Assembly (NCBI GenBank): GCA_029945375.1
Contig: CM057058.1
Coordinates: 2,356,001-2,420,000 of the forward strand
Reading direction: 5' to 3'
Source of the DNA: Agaricus subrufescens
Lineage: Eukaryota; Basidiomycota; Agaricomycetes; Agaricales; Agaricaceae
Length of the DNA: 64,000 nucleotides
Shown here: positions 23,788 through 37,884 of the stretch, one piece after another
Layout of the letters: each line of letters begins with the position of its first letter
Position numbering within the stretch: the stretch's first letter is position 1
The notes under the pieces: generated by a model
The model's database searches: none
Told to the model about the DNA's origin: nothing
Seen by the model: only the letters and a program-made list of their open reading frames with translations
Made by a program: the position numbers and the translations under genes

Positions 23788-26700
23788 CTAGAACCACGGG
23801 TGATATAGTTCACCCATTTTTGCGAGTTGAAGAGGATTAGTGGCAGAGGATACAAGATTCGTGACGGTTTGAATGACGGGGACTGTTGCAGAAGTTCCAT
23901 TGCTCTGAAGTTGCTGGGAGAAACAATCAGAGAAATATTACACTTCATTGTTCTTTTACTTACATTCTCTCTTTCCGTCTTGCACGCCAAGATCTCAGCT
24001 CGCTTGACGACGACATCGACGTTGGCGGCAACACCTTGGCGGAAAACGGCGTCTCCAACTGCCCAGGGGCGCCTTTGCATCGACATCCATGAAATGACTT
24101 CGTCCCTGCCGAAAAGGCAAAGTTGTTGTTCCAAGGCATACTCGAATGAAAATTCAGTCTGTGGCAGAATTAAGATAGCAAGATACTTACCTCAGGTTCT
24201 GTAAGAGAACGAGCAATGGCGAGAATTCCAGATGTCAGTATTCCCTCCGTACAAATGGGACCAAGGAAGGTTTGCATATTAGGAGTCAATCGGAAGGGAA
24301 CCACATCACTAGTTGCGAATATAGGCATCTGGCTAGAGAGACTTGGAATGAGCTCCGTCATGGCGATTTGACCAGTAGATCTGCAAATTTGGAATCGGTT
24401 TGGATGGCGGCTCGAGAGGCACAACACAAATGTCATGAAACAGGCTGCTGCAAGCTGTGAACCGAACTGTCTTCTCATCCTCCATAATTCGCTGGGACCA
24501 TCCATAGTGCGAAGCATGTACTAGTATCACAAGTATGAGCGGAGACGAGCCAGGCATTGGTGTTGTCAGTGCTCACGTTAGTCAGGACCGTGTCGGGCAC
24601 TGTCTTCAAGGTGATTTCGTCAAATATATCCTTCTTGAGAGCAAAGTATTCTGTCTTATGAATCTGTCAAATATATAAATCAATGTTTCCTCCCATCGCG
24701 AAGTTGACGCACTTGTCTCGGGGGATTTTGTTTGAGTTCCCGCAGAGTCTTCTTGAGCTTTTCTCCAGCAAACAGTATGGGTTCTTCCCTCGAGATACCG
24801 GCATCCTCACAGTGGAATTCATAAATGTCACCGAGTGTGACATATGACGTATCAGTTTGGAATAGGCGCAAGGTCGGGCTGCAGGAGACAGCAGCAGGTA
24901 AATGGAAGGAGAGATTGCGTTTCCGTGTCTCCTTTTTGCGTTGCAATACACTGTTTGCTGGGTGTTAAGTATATACCACAAGTAACAAGATTAACTGCCT
25001 GACCCATTGAATGTCCTTAGGATCTGCATGACTTTGTCCTCGCGACGACATTGCCGGTGGCAAGGGATTTGTACGGTGAAAGATGTCTTGGTATTATCAT
25101 TACCATGAAGCGTGAATCGTTTCCAGCAGACGCCATTGGAACGGCCAAGCTCGAATTTTGGAGCAAACTTCTGGATCTTCACGAAGTTCTGATTCGTATC
25201 CTTATCCTGAGGTTGCTTTAGTAAGATGAAAACTTCAAGAATCTGGGGAATACCTCAGTGTATTGTCCGGGAACCTCAATCTCATCGATTTTGTTGTATT
25301 GGAATTCGGTGAGGTAGTGACTGACCAACGCCAATGGCTGAATGCGAGGTCTGGCATCGAGCAATCTCTCGTACTTGTCCCTCCACTGTTGAAGTCGGCG
25401 TATATACTCGTAATGATTTGGTTTCATAACTAGAAAATCTTCCTCGAATTCTTTCTATATGGGAATGAGACCAGTCAGGGTGTGAATGTGAGTGAACCTA
25501 CCTTTACAGGCCCTCCGATAATTGGAGCAAGCCGAGCCAGAGTTTGTTGTGTGTGTACAGCAAGTGAGCCATCGTCCTCCGCATTGTTCATTCTCACAAC
25601 GTAATTCTATTACAAGAATGAGAATATTATCCAACGCAACATTCGTAATGCATACCTGGATTGCTTCTTGTAGGAGGAGACATATATGACGATAAATATC
25701 GTCCTCTGGGGGAGGTTTGAATTTCTGATGAAGTTGATCCACCATGGTTTCCAGGCTGAGGATCAACAAGGGGAAAGTCGTTTTAAGAACTTGTAAGACT
25801 TCATCAACGAGTTCCAATGCTTGCCGGGGGAACGCCGCTGCCGCTACAGCGGCTATAGCCTCGGCTGGTGATTGGCCATTCTGAGTTGCGGCGGCAGTAG
25901 CAGTAGTATTGGATACTTGACCAGTAGTTGTACCGTTGCTACCGTCCACGCCATCTTTTGAGGGCTCGTCCGATCTTCGGTTGGGGTCTGTGGCTGCCTG
26001 ATTTAGAGAAATGGCGCGTGCTTGAGCAGTTTTCCTCATCAGTTGCAGTTCCTCCCGATACGTGCGCAGCGGGTAAAACAAAGCCTAAATATTGTCAACC
26101 GGCCAATTCGTTCAGTAGAAAACTTTATTCAGATACCTGAGGATAATGCCGGGCAAGGTTCAAAAGTAAATAGCGAGCTTGCTTGGCTTCTCTGTGGTTG
26201 AGTGACTGGCATAATTGAGGTGTGAGTGTGATCCAATACCAGTACGCTGCGTCGCCTTTGTAAGTGTCGAATGCTTTCGAGATTGTCATTGCATTGTCGT
26301 CCATGCTAAGTAACCATAAAATTCGGGTAAGAAGAGGTCTACTTTTCCCATTTTTGTACAACCCGGCAGCTTGCAAGTAACAGCTCACGGCGCTTGAAGC
26401 GTGAGTGAGATCGGTGTTGTCAGTACCTGCGTTTTTGAACATGCGATCGTTGAAGCGGCCCCACTCCGCCCAAGCTTTGGCCTGAGCCATGTCAAGCTGG
26501 ACAGCTTGTCCGAAAGCATGATTCGCTTCTTCATTTCGTGTGAGCCGCGCATGAAACATACCCTTCAGGGTGTAGAATTCTGCTTTCTGCGAGTTGGAAA
26601 AGAACATGAGGTTTGTGTTGTTGATGACATCCAACCCGGCTTGAAGGTCATTCGGCTTCTGATAATGGCAACGCGCTTGCTCTCGTAATTTTAAGAACGC

Positions 26701-29700
26701 CTCAGATATCTCGATGTTCGGTAAAGTGTAGATCTTTGTCAGAGAGGTGAAGCAGACGTCCAGAAGATCATGTTTACGAGCGACGTGGGCGAAACGATTG
26801 ATAATCCATGCGGTCTCGTGGTAGCCTCTATAACCATAGGTATTGGTGTTGTTGTTTGCATTGCTGTTGCCCTGGTTATTAATCAACGGCATGTATGCAT
26901 TGTTGATTGCATGAAAAACGTTCTGGCGCCAGGCGACGAGGTCACTCCACAAATTGATATCGTCTTGAATGTTGGGTAGACGCTCTCGCCAAGCTTGGAG
27001 GACCATCTTCAGCTCTGAGGACTTCTTTTCCAAGTTCTGTGCATTGGTCTGCGACAAAGAACCAAAAATTTGTACGGCTTCCTGAAGTTCTACGAACTGT
27101 TGGAAGTGTTGGAGGAGAGGTACATGAGCATTAGAGAGGTGAGTGGGTAATCCAACCCATTTACGCAGAGACAGTTGCATTGCATCCTCGAGAACCTTAG
27201 TGAACTCTGTGTTTTTGTCGAGAGCACCTGGAAACTTGAGTAGCGCCAAGAAAGCTTCGAAAACACGCCGTCTGGGAGTAGGAATTTCTGGCAATTGTTT
27301 GACTTGTTCCTCTAAGGTGTCTTTGTTATCCGCCCAGTCCTTGATCCTCCAAGCACTCTCGAGCATGAGTTCCTGGTTCCCCTCACTTTTCGCAAAGTCG
27401 TATAGAATGTCCCACTGCTGGAGTTTCTCCGCTGCTAGAACCCAATGATCTTCCCACAAACAATACTCTGGTTCTGAGAAGGCGATACTTCCAGCTCGTG
27501 CTTTAGTCTGAGCATTTTCATAAGCGGCAGATGTTTGTTCCCAAAAACCATTTTGTTCAAATGCTAATGCGACATTCGTCTCTTGATGAAGGCATCGGCG
27601 GCGCCAAAGTCCATAGAACATGTCCTCATCTGCCAACTCAGCGTAAGCGTCGGCTAGAGAGTCATAAACATATTCTCGGATGTTAGGTTCATCGTCCTTG
27701 ACCATATCCAACGAGGTGCCAAGTATTTCCAATGCTACATGCCAAGCACCAAAAGTTTTTGCGAGATATTTGGTAAGGTGAGGCGGGAGCATTAGGGTTG
27801 GAGAGCATCCGTGGATACCTATACGGAAGAGAGGTGAGCAGGAGGCGTATAACATGGAAATTTATGGGAAAACATTACCTGTCAGGAGTGTTTGAATGAC
27901 GTTGGGGCGTAGATGAGCTTGTTTGATGTGGTATTCCTTGCTCAAGAGATTGATCATATGATTCGTAATATCTGTTTGCTCGCGTCGAGAGAGGCTGGAC
28001 CAAGCAGCAGGAAACACCGTACACCATGTATCGTGAGCTACTTGATGATCGAGGAATAACAAACGCTGTAAGGGGCGAACAACACTCCGAGCATCTGGCC
28101 TTTGAATAACAGGAATGATATCGTTGTGCATTTGGCGCCGATCGGTAGTGACCGGAGCATCAAGGTCGGCGGCTCCCAGGACGAGATGTAAGGCAAGGTA
28201 TATCCAGTTGTGATCCGCAAGTACTTCCCAGCTTTGAACCCCCAAAATATATGTCAAACGGCCGAATAAAGATCGCGGAACGCTGACATCGAGCAAATCG
28301 ATAAATTTTTCCCGCAGTAACGTATCTTTAGCGCGACAGCCAAGTAGGAATGCGGGCTCGAGGCGAGTGGTTAGGTCACTCCTGCGGAGTACCGGTTCCG
28401 TATAAATTTCATAAATGAGCTCCAGATATTCGTGAAAGATAGAATCTCCTCGTGTTTCATAGAATGTCATCTTCTGGATCAGGCTGGCCTTCTCCTTCAT
28501 CGTCGGGTATGCCTCGTGTCGATGCATGGCCCAAGTGCGTGCTAGCTTCAACATGAATTGGCAGAGTGGAATGCTCTTCGATTTCTCCACCAGAACCACT
28601 AAGGTACTGAGTAGCCATCGTCGCTGATCTGCAAGATATGCGACGGAAATCTGGCAAATCTCGAGGAGCAACGTGATAAGACGGACATTGCCCTCGGTCC
28701 CATTGGTTGGAGGAGACTGAATGTGTTCCTTTGCCAACTTGCTCAGAAGTTTCATCAAAGGCTGACTGAAGGCCTCAACTCGCTCAGGGGTGTAAGTGAC
28801 TACGGATTTCAACATCAGAAGGATACTCCTGGGAGTGTTATTATTGCGAAGACCATCCCCAATGGTGCTGTTCACGAAAGAATGGAAATCGGAGAGATCA
28901 GCTTGTTGTTCCTCCTCTTCTTTTGGTAAGGGGAACAACCGGATGAGGTGATCGAAGATAGGGTAGAGGGCATCTTGTAGAGTATGGTCTTCCGTCAAAA
29001 GGCCCTTCCGGATGAGTTTCTGCAAGGCAGTAGCATTTGTCGTAAACCACGCATCACTCTGCTTTGCGGTAATGACTTGAAGAACCTTAGCAGAGGCGAT
29101 GGCAAGGGAAAGTGCGTTCTCCGCCGAAAGATCATTCTGCAGGAGATTTGAGAACTTTTATATGAAAATAGAACTTGAGACATACTTGTTCGAGAGTTCG
29201 AGAAAAGTATCGCAAACCCACAGTGACTTCTTTCCAACCATTAGGTCCAACCATAGATTGTAGTAGAGTGAGAGCCCGCGGTACGAGGGATGCTTTTGCT
29301 GCTTGGTCGTGTGGGAAGGTAGAGAGTCGGACCAGATAACTGATCATATTCTCCCGAAGGCTAATGGGAGTAAGCCACACGGAGCCAGACTTGGTATCTT
29401 GCGTGGCCTGCGTAGCTTGTTCTTCCCAATCAAAGATGACTTGGAGAACCTCGATCGACAGTGACCTCATCTCAGCAGTGGATGATGTCGACATCCCGAG
29501 CTTGCTTAAGGAGTTTGCCATGTGAGGGACGAATAGGGAACGAACAGGGTAGAAGAGTTGAGGTTGTTTGATGATAAGGTGGTAGATAGCAATCATCTGA
29601 GCTAAACCTTCTTCTGCGAGTAAGCGTCGAGTTGTTTTGGCCCACTGAGGGTGCCCAGGTTCATCGGAATCAGACTGCGGAAGAACTGGGGCAAGGGTGG

Positions 29701-32700
29701 CAAGTGCTTCTTGACGCACAAGCGGCTTTCCCTCTGAATGGGACAAACGTAATAAGCCCGTCCAGGCGCGTAAGATAATTTTAGGAGGTGAGGGGAAGGC
29801 GGCAAAGAACCTAGCAGCTAGTAGATAGGCGGTTTGCTTTACGATGATATCATCACTATTGGTAATGTAATGCCATGCACATTTGATGATGTCTTTTTTC
29901 ACTTCTTCAAGTAAGTCTGAGTAGTATTGGACAAGGACTGTGGTGAAGTGAAGAAGCTCGATCTTGAACATGTCGTCTATATCTCCAAATGCGGAATTCT
30001 CTACAATTTTTTGCCAAATGAGTCGGTGAATTTGGTTGATGAAGTCGGCGTCCAGTAAGCGTTCGCTAGTGGGACCGCGGGATGCGTGGACAAGTAGGGT
30101 AGGGGATACGATGTAGCGAAGGAAGGCGCCTTTCTGATACCAAGGTACAGTGGCGTCACCAAACCATGTCAAAAATCGAAGAAGCACATTACGGCGAAAG
30201 GCCATTGCCTCACTAAGCGCTACATGCTTATAAAGGAATTGGGAGACGTGAATCATATCCATACTGAGGCTGCGATTGAAAACGGCGACGATGTCAAATA
30301 GAAGGTCGATACGCGGAGACTGTTGCAAAGCCTTCATGAAGATATCAAGGAGAAGAGTGTGCCGTTGAATCAGGTCGGGTGCGCCAGGCTGGACATTAGC
30401 AGAACGCCAAACTTTCACCAAAGCATCTATGGCGAGCTCATAGTCCGATATCCAGGTTGGAGAAACTTCCGCCAAATCATGGAGTAAGAGCAGGGATTGG
30501 GTAAGCATGCCTGTTTCTGCTCCTTGAGTACAAAAATTCACCAGCAGAGGTGTTCTTGAAGCCAGTTCACGCTCAAGATTAGGTGCATGTTTGCCAAGTA
30601 TGATGTTTCTCCACGTGCGGAGATGCTGGGGAAACTTGAGGTGCCGCATGAAGAAATCGACACCTTCAACGGGATACCGATCAAGGTATTTGGCCAGAGG
30701 TTCTGAAAAGGGACTTTGTGTAGAAAAATGCATTTGTGCTTCGGTTTGCACTACGGCATTACATAGATTCTCAAGAAAGATATTGGCTGCGGAGGGGAGG
30801 AGATGGAAAATATTGGCCAGTCGCACCAGTTTGGAAATGCCTTCGTGGTCTGCAAGAGGGAGTCTCGACGATTGCTGAAGCATTTGGGGGTCGGCCACAC
30901 TTCTAAAGTGATCAAGAAGTTTATGTCCAATTTCGACCTTGAAATAATTTGTGAGGAGTTCGAGAAGGCGTGCAAGGCCTTCAAGACCCGGGACAGAAAG
31001 TCGCTTCGGATCGGCAAGATTCATCAAAATGGGCCGTAAACCTGTTTGTAGGAGCTCTTTTGGGAGACGGCTCTGATGCGTCAACACCATCCTCAAGCCT
31101 TCGTGTGCAACATCCTTGACCTCGGGAGAAGGAGAGTAAAGTGACTTGAAATACACACCTGTGACTCTTTTGCGACGTTAGCTGCGGCGATGATCAACCA
31201 TATCGAACAACTCACCTTTGTCGAGTCTGTGTCTGACGCGAGAAGAAGTCTGTAATTGGCATAGATGCTGTCAACAGTTTGATACAAGCGACGCGAAGCT
31301 TGGTAATTTCGAGTGTGCCTTGACGGATGCTTCCCCGACCAAGGAGCTGCGAATCTTCCGCATCGGCTAGAGCAAGGGTTTCATGCAAGAGGCGTAGAAG
31401 CTCTTCGGAGAGTTCGATAAGAGGCGGATCAAGGCTAACGCAGTAGCGTATCGCTTCAATCATGCCAATCTGTTTAGAAAATGGTAGTGCTCGCAGTGGT
31501 TTCGTGTAGATCCCGGTTAGCATACGATCGCGGTGGGGTACCAGCAGATCAAATGCAGGCCTCCCGCTGAGAGAGACAAGATATTCAATGCACTTCTGCG
31601 CAGCCCGGCGGACAATTGGATTTGAATTCTGGATCTCGGGAAAGAAGATACCCATAATATTGATTAGCTTGTTCCTCGCTACTGTAGCCCCCTCACCAGA
31701 GAAATCAAGGTGGGCATTGCTGATGCGAAGAACGTCAAGGAGGATGTCGATAATATCATCGATATCTCGAGGAATGTCCAAGGGCATGTCTTTGAAAATA
31801 TGAAGGAGAGTGCGGATAAGCTCGCCTTCACGGTCACCAATCCATTTCTGAGCCACTTCAGGGGTTTGAGTCATGAGTTTGATGCCATTACAACCTGCAC
31901 TTTTACGAACCCATTGCTCGTCGAGGCAGAGGGCAGTAAAACGATTTGTCATTTGGTGCAGGATGTGTAGAATCTCCTGGACGCTGACATTAGACTGGTT
32001 CCTCATAGCTACCAAGTCTCCTATGACTTGAGCAATCAATTCTTGCGCGACTAATGCTTGATCTGGCTGCTCTCTTGCGAGGGCCTGAGGAATGGCGTCC
32101 AGATAACAGAATAAAAGACGGTTAGGGCCTCCTTTTGTGTCGCGCGACTGATGTTTGCGAATCGAGATTTCAAAGACCGACCGCGACAAGTTTCTGATAT
32201 ACGTTTTGGCTTGGGTGCCAAGTTCGGGCAAGTGTACAGCATCATAGATGCCTCCTAGCGTTCGTATAAAGATCTCTTCGCCATTCCGACCCTTGATATT
32301 CTGAATTCACTCAGCATAGAAAAGCTAGTATAGCAAGTTCGAGCTTACCTCATATACGATTGTCGACAGACAACTTTCTAGATAATGGTATGCATGCTCA
32401 CGGTCTGGATTAGAAAGCTTGGCCAGGTTTTCTGAGGCTAGCTGAGACACAGGGCCGAGGTCGATTTTTTCCCGAAAGCCTCCGAATGATATAGCCATTT
32501 TTGCAGACTCGGAATGATGGTGATAGCTGAGCGCAGGTTCCTTGGTCAGTAGACGCCTGTTACGGCCACCGAGTTTGCCGAGGATTCGAATGGTGGTATG
32601 CGCAGCATGATGACTTGCAGGTTGAGGCTTGAGATGATTGAATAGGGCTTCCATGAGTTCCCTCAAGACCGTACTTAGAGTCGGGTCCAGGAAGTCTGGT

Positions 32701-35305
32701 GTTAGATTATCGATACAAAGTTCCAAGGTACGGAGGCCTTGTGAAACCAGCTCCGGACTTCCCCGTAAAGCCAAGGCTAAAGGTTGCATCAAGTAAGTGA
32801 GGTGGGGAAGCAAGTGTGTTAAGCGTAACGGAACTGTGAGACACAGCTCGACAATCATGTCACGAGCGATGCCTTCAGATGCAAGTAGTTGACGATTGAG
32901 GTTTTCCAGCATCTCAGGAAGTAGGGGTAAAACTTCTTTATAAAGTAGTTCAAAACGACCTCCTCCTCCCCCTATGGCCCTGAAAAGTGCGCGCAGTAGA
33001 TGGAAATAATGGGTTGGCTTCATTGCCTTGGCAGCAAGAGGGAAACAATCCATGAGAAGCTTTGAAAGATGTGCAGCAAGGATAGGCTCGTTAAGAGCAG
33101 GATATTGTGATACCGCCGCAAATGCCATTTTATAAAGCCTGATCGTGGCAGCGGCCGTCATGTCGTCCTGTTCTCCTAGGAGGGGCAGTCGATCGACGAG
33201 GTATTTGAGGACAATGGCAAGTAGCGTCGGCGATGTCTGTTCACGGGCGAAGAGGAATTGACAAATATTCAGGAGCGGTATGCGTGTTCGAGCGCAGTCA
33301 AAAAAGAAATCGATCTTGTGAGTCCATACCTCCTGGAAGACATGGAGATTTATTTCCAAGAGGGCGTGGCCGAACCACTCTACTGTATCAGAGTACTCGC
33401 TTGTTCCCCTGGGATCAGGACGTGTCTCGGGATCGAGTGAGACCATACATCTTATACACCCTTCGAAGAGTCGAAAGATATAGGTGCCGTCGATGATGGG
33501 TGCATCACACTTCTTAAGCGACGCCAGACAGACACGAAAACCATGAAGTAGGGCTCTGAAAATGACACGAGATTCTAGTACCTAGTCAGTTACGAGAAGA
33601 TGAATAAGCTATTCAATTACACACCAGTTATCGTATCTTCCGGCTTATCAATGGCATAGGTAGCACCACCGACAGGACGTGCTTTCTCTATTTGAAAAAT
33701 CTCCGGATCTGAGGATGTATCACTTTTCGGGCGTTCAAGTAGCGCCGAAACCTGTTCTTGCACAATTGCTAGGGCTTCCAGGCGTTCCAAACATGATTCG
33801 AACATGATCATGAGAAGTTTGGCTGCACCCTGAGATGTCTCTTTTGCCAATATGGCGTCCGTAAGACCGAACATCATTTTTGCGAATAATGTGTGGAGAT
33901 TATTCCCAAGTGCGGGGTTGTGAATAAGGCAAGAATAAGACTCCACAATGTGATTGAGCTGTTCTGGAGTGAGCTCGTTCCTGAGATGGTGAACGAGGTC
34001 TGTTACAGAACTGTACACAGCGACACTATTGTACGATAGATGAGATATTAGCAGCCTGGTAGAATTAACGTTACTCACCGAAGCATCTCCTTGCTCGCAA
34101 TACCAGTGCCCAATAACACACGTTCATTGAAGAGCTTGTCAAGGTGATCGAATAAGACTCGACGATGGTTAGTGCTCATCAAATGTCGGAAGACGACCAT
34201 GAGTTCCTGAATAGTGGCGAGTTAGAGAACCACATGACCACATAGAATATTTTAATGTCGTTACCTTTCTTAGTGCAATACCATTACTTGGACAATCTTG
34301 AAGTAGACGCAATGCACTCAAAATTAGGTTCTCAGCATAACCTTCAGATTGTTCTCCAGAAAAACGCATGTTATAAGCGAGGTAAGACAGCATCTATACA
34401 AGAATTGATGATATGTGTCAAACCTAGCAAATGTGTACATGCCTTAATTTGTGAGTGGATAAATTCACTATATGCACCAGCATTCTTGACAGTAGACGAC
34501 ATTCCAGACCATACTTCACCCATCGCCTCATAGTCAGTTCGAGCCTTGTGCTGTGCAGGTGACTCTAAGGCAAGTACATCCGTAGCGTAAGGAATGGATG
34601 TTTGCATAGCTGGTGACACCAATTGACGATGGACTTGTGACATGATTACAATGACCATGCCCATTTCACCAAGGACTTTGAAGCTCCGTATACTAGGAAA
34701 TAGGATAGTGGTGTCGATATTTGAAGAATCCTCGGAAAGAACCTCTTCAACTAGTCCCTTCATGTTCTGAAACACTTGAAGGAAGATAGCAACAAACTCG
34801 TTAAGGTTTTCCTCGTTGAGGAAACGATAACCCCGTATGATGTCAACTAATGCTTTGCAGGCGGTGGTTCCGTTCTCCTCGTTGTCGTGGCGTATAACAT
34901 GAAGGTGGCAGCTAAAAATGGTCTGCATATGAGGTCTAATGTTCTCACTGACTGGGAGCCGGTTTAAGATTTCCAGCAGCACGCGACGAAACGCATATTC
35001 GGGTGTGTCCTTCGAAAAGGCTGGTTCTCCAGACCGTAACAGTTCAGCGAGAGCGGGGACTAGATAGGGATAGGTGCGAGCGGATTCAGTATCCCGTACA
35101 GTATCAAGAATTTCTCTGATTTCAGATGCCACTGTATGTTTGGTCCTGAGATCTGTATTGAGGACTGAGTTACACCACTGGGAGGCACGACGAGAAGCAA
35201 CACACCGATATTGGGGTCAGCTATTCGCGCGACGCGCTGTTCCAGGTCAGAGGTTGAGGAGAGAGACTGAGTAGTCTCCATAGGAGTGGCACCTGGAAGT
35301 GCCAT
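23788..35305 (-). CDS. TRA1: Tra1/TRRAP, pseudokinase scaffold of SAGA and NuA4
   Basis: Tra1 recruits the SAGA and NuA4 acetyltransferases to activators in the nucleus. The gene spans 11.5 kb with many short introns and encodes several thousand residues (I did not splice every exon), as expected for the ~3,700-aa family. It starts at 35305 (MALPGATPMETTQ). A HEAT-repeat solenoid follows (for example YPYLVPALAELLRSGEPAFS and FRRVLLEILNRLP near 35000), then the FAT region. The PI3K-like domain has NFVKIQKFAPKFELGR at about 25160 and FTVQIPCHRQCRREDKVMQI. At about 24350-24430, where an active kinase has DRHxxN and DFG, this protein reads SRHPNRFQICRSTGQIAMTE, so the catalytic residues are gone, as known for Tra1/TRRAP. 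The FATC tail ends GELYHPWF. The stop is only 86 bp from the stop of the DCAF6-like gene. Confidence 0.96.
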
Positions 35306-35469
35306 CTGGGGGAGGGGAAGAGAGGGAGAACCTGAAAGTGCTAAGGCTTAATCGACATTTAAATGCACGTGACATTCTATAAAAGGCAAGTCGCGAGTAC
35401 CATCATTGAGTGTGCATTGAACTGGACTGGACTGAGTGCGCACTGAACTTGATTGAGAGCACTCAAACT
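35306..35469. promoter_or_regulatory. Divergent TRA1/CTNNBL1 promoter with E-box and TATA box
   Basis: This 164-bp gap contains CACGTGAC at 35366-35373 (the Cbf1/USF-type E-box) and TATAAAAGG at 35378-35386. The TATA is about 85-90 bp upstream of the CTNNBL1 ATG and points to that gene. TRA1 transcription must start within the left part, where a purine-rich block (about 35309-35330) abuts its ATG. The motif calls are direct; their function is inferred. Confidence 0.5.
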
Positions 35470-37838
35470 ATGGACATCGACCAACTTTTCAAGGTATTTT
35501 CTATGACAGTGTGTCCATGCAATATTCTCACCTTCAACAAGGCTCCCAAACTCCCAGCCGGGAATTTGAAGCGCAAAATGCCTGACAATCCTACACCCGA
35601 ATTCTTGAAGCGAATGAAATTGCAGTCACCTGATACTGCCGCAACGACGAGCGAGAAGGGAAAGGCACGTGCAGTAACTGTAGAGGATGTTGAAGAAGAA
35701 GGGGAAGACATGAGCTTCGCCCCTGGTGGCGATGCGGACTACTTCAAGGAGGACGATGAAGAAGGTCGATTCTATGGCGGTGGCTTGACTCAAGAACAGA
35801 AAAATATCCTCAACATTTTTGATTCTGCCACAGGACAAGGCGTGTCGGACGAGGTCAGCGCTGTTTTGTCTGGTCATTGACTACTGTTGCTCATCTTCAT
35901 CTCATTATAGCCTGAGGAATTGTCAGTGACTTCAGTTCGGCGCATGTTACTCAAGTTTGAACGTGCAGTGAATAAGAACACAGACCAACGCTCGAAGTAT
36001 CCGGACGATCCAACAAAGTAGGTCTCAAGCGAGTTACCGATTTTCCAATGACTTCTCATTGCGCTCAATAGGTTCATTGACTCCGAAGCTGACTTAGATG
36101 TCGCAATCAAAGGACTGCTATCCCTATCACAGCATCCGTCTCTGGCATACCCTGAACTTATTAAATCTGGCGCACTCACTCTTCTCATTGGGCTTCTGAC
36201 CCACGAAAATATGGACATTGTTATCGACGTGGTAGAGCTAATACACGAACTCACTGACGAAGACGTTGACGCGGACGAGAGAGAGGAGCAAACAGAGGAG
36301 GCAGAAGGTGCTGTAAAAATTCTTGTGGAATATCTGGTTCGTAACTCGCATCTTATCATGACCATTGGACTCACGAATGAGCAGGTCGAAAATTCAATAT
36401 TCGACCTACTAACCGACAACTTGAAACGTGTCAACGAGTCAGAGGAGTCAGATAGGCAGGGCGTATTCCATATATTAGGTCAGTGGCTTCTCGTATAATA
36501 TCACGCCGGTTGGCCCACAGGTCCATCTCCCATAGGTATTTTCGAGAATTTTTTGGGTTTCAATCCAGAACTATCAACATCACTTGCTTTTAAATCGAAA
36601 TTGATGCCTTGGTTGCTTAATCGAGTACAAACAAAAACACACGACGAAAACCGTGGCTATGCCGCTGAACTTTTGTCTATTCTGCTCCAAAATGACACAG
36701 AAAACCGCCTTGAGTTTGGCAAAAATGATGGGGTAGAAACAATCTTGAAAGCTCTTTCAGTAGGTCAAAAGAATAAGCGTTTGAAAAGTAATATTCACCC
36801 CTGAGCAGCAATTCCGGCGACGAGACCCTGTCGATGCAGACGAGACTGAGTTTATGGAGAACCTTTTTGATGCCCTGTGTTCAGCTTTGAGTGAAAAATC
36901 TATCAAGAAGCTGTTTTTGGATGCCGAAGGTCCCGATCTAATGGTCCTTATGATGAAGTACGTCTCGGCAAGTCTCCTTCGATACCGCGGCATTGACCTG
37001 CAGAATACAGAGAAAAGATGCAGTCTCGTTCGCGGTCCATTAAAACCCTCGACTACGCAATGTCTGGGCCCCACGGTTCTGCGGTTTGTATGTCCTTCAT
37101 TGAAGCACTAGGCTTGAAAACGCTCTTTTCTGCTCTCATGGGCAAGGTACTTGTGCACAATCCTTGACAACCTGCATCGTTCATTTTATTATCTCAGGCT
37201 CAAAAGAAGAAAAATGCATCATCCCCACCTTCTGAGGACACATCGCATGTTCTAGGAATTATTTCGTCTCTCCTCACCAGCCTTCCATCGGACACCCCAG
37301 AGCGTATTCGGTTGCTTGCAAAATTCGTAGAAAACAACTATGAGAAAATCGACAAGTTACTAGACATCCGTGACTCTGCCCACGCACGACTTAAAGTGAC
37401 TGACAAAGAAATCCATTCAGACAGGAAGGTAAACTAGTTTATAGACATTACTCCATATGATTGCACTAACACGCTCAAAAGAATAGGGCTGATGTCGGAG
37501 AAGAGATCACTGAAGAGGATGAGGATCTATGGTATCTTCAGCGTTTAGATGGTGGCCTTTTCACACTGCAAACCGTAGATTATATCCTGGGATGGGTCCT
37601 CATGGAGGATGATGGGGTACGCACCCTCTATCATGCTTGTCATCAGCTTCTCAGGAATTATGTACAGGTCCGGACTCACGCCATGCAAATGTTGAATCGC
37701 AAAAACCAAGGCCTCAAAGATATTGTGGACACCCTTCAAATTTACCATGATAATATGGAGGAGCCAGAATCCCAGGATGCAGATTCACCCTCTCAAAAGG
37801 ATATCCTTAATGAACTTATCAAGTCTCTTAAGACTTGA
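35470..37838 (+). CDS. CTNNBL1: Beta-catenin-like protein 1 (spliceosome-associated ARM-repeat protein)
   Basis: CTNNBL1 is an armadillo-repeat protein associated with the Prp19/CDC5L complex of the spliceosome. A 24-nt first coding exon (35470-35493, MDIDQLFK) is followed by an N-terminal segment with a basic NLS-like patch (NLKRKM) and an acidic region ending at YFKEDDEEGRFYGGGLT. The ARM region has HPSLAYPELIKSGALTLLIG, LLTHENMDIVIDVVELIHEL, GIFENFLGFNPELS and NRGYAAELLSILLQND, then LDYAMSGPHGSA and MSFIEALGLKTLFSALMGK. The C-terminal part (FVENNYEKIDKLL, then a coiled segment ending LIKSLKT) is also typical. Introns are near 35494-35539, 35864-35909, 36019-36071, 36480-36536 and further on. 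The end is 47 bp from the end of the converging UTP15 gene, so their 3' UTRs must overlap or nearly so. Confidence 0.94.
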
Positions 37839-37884
37839 GAAAATTCAGTCAATTAACGCAATTAGGAACCGGCTGATGGTAAAT

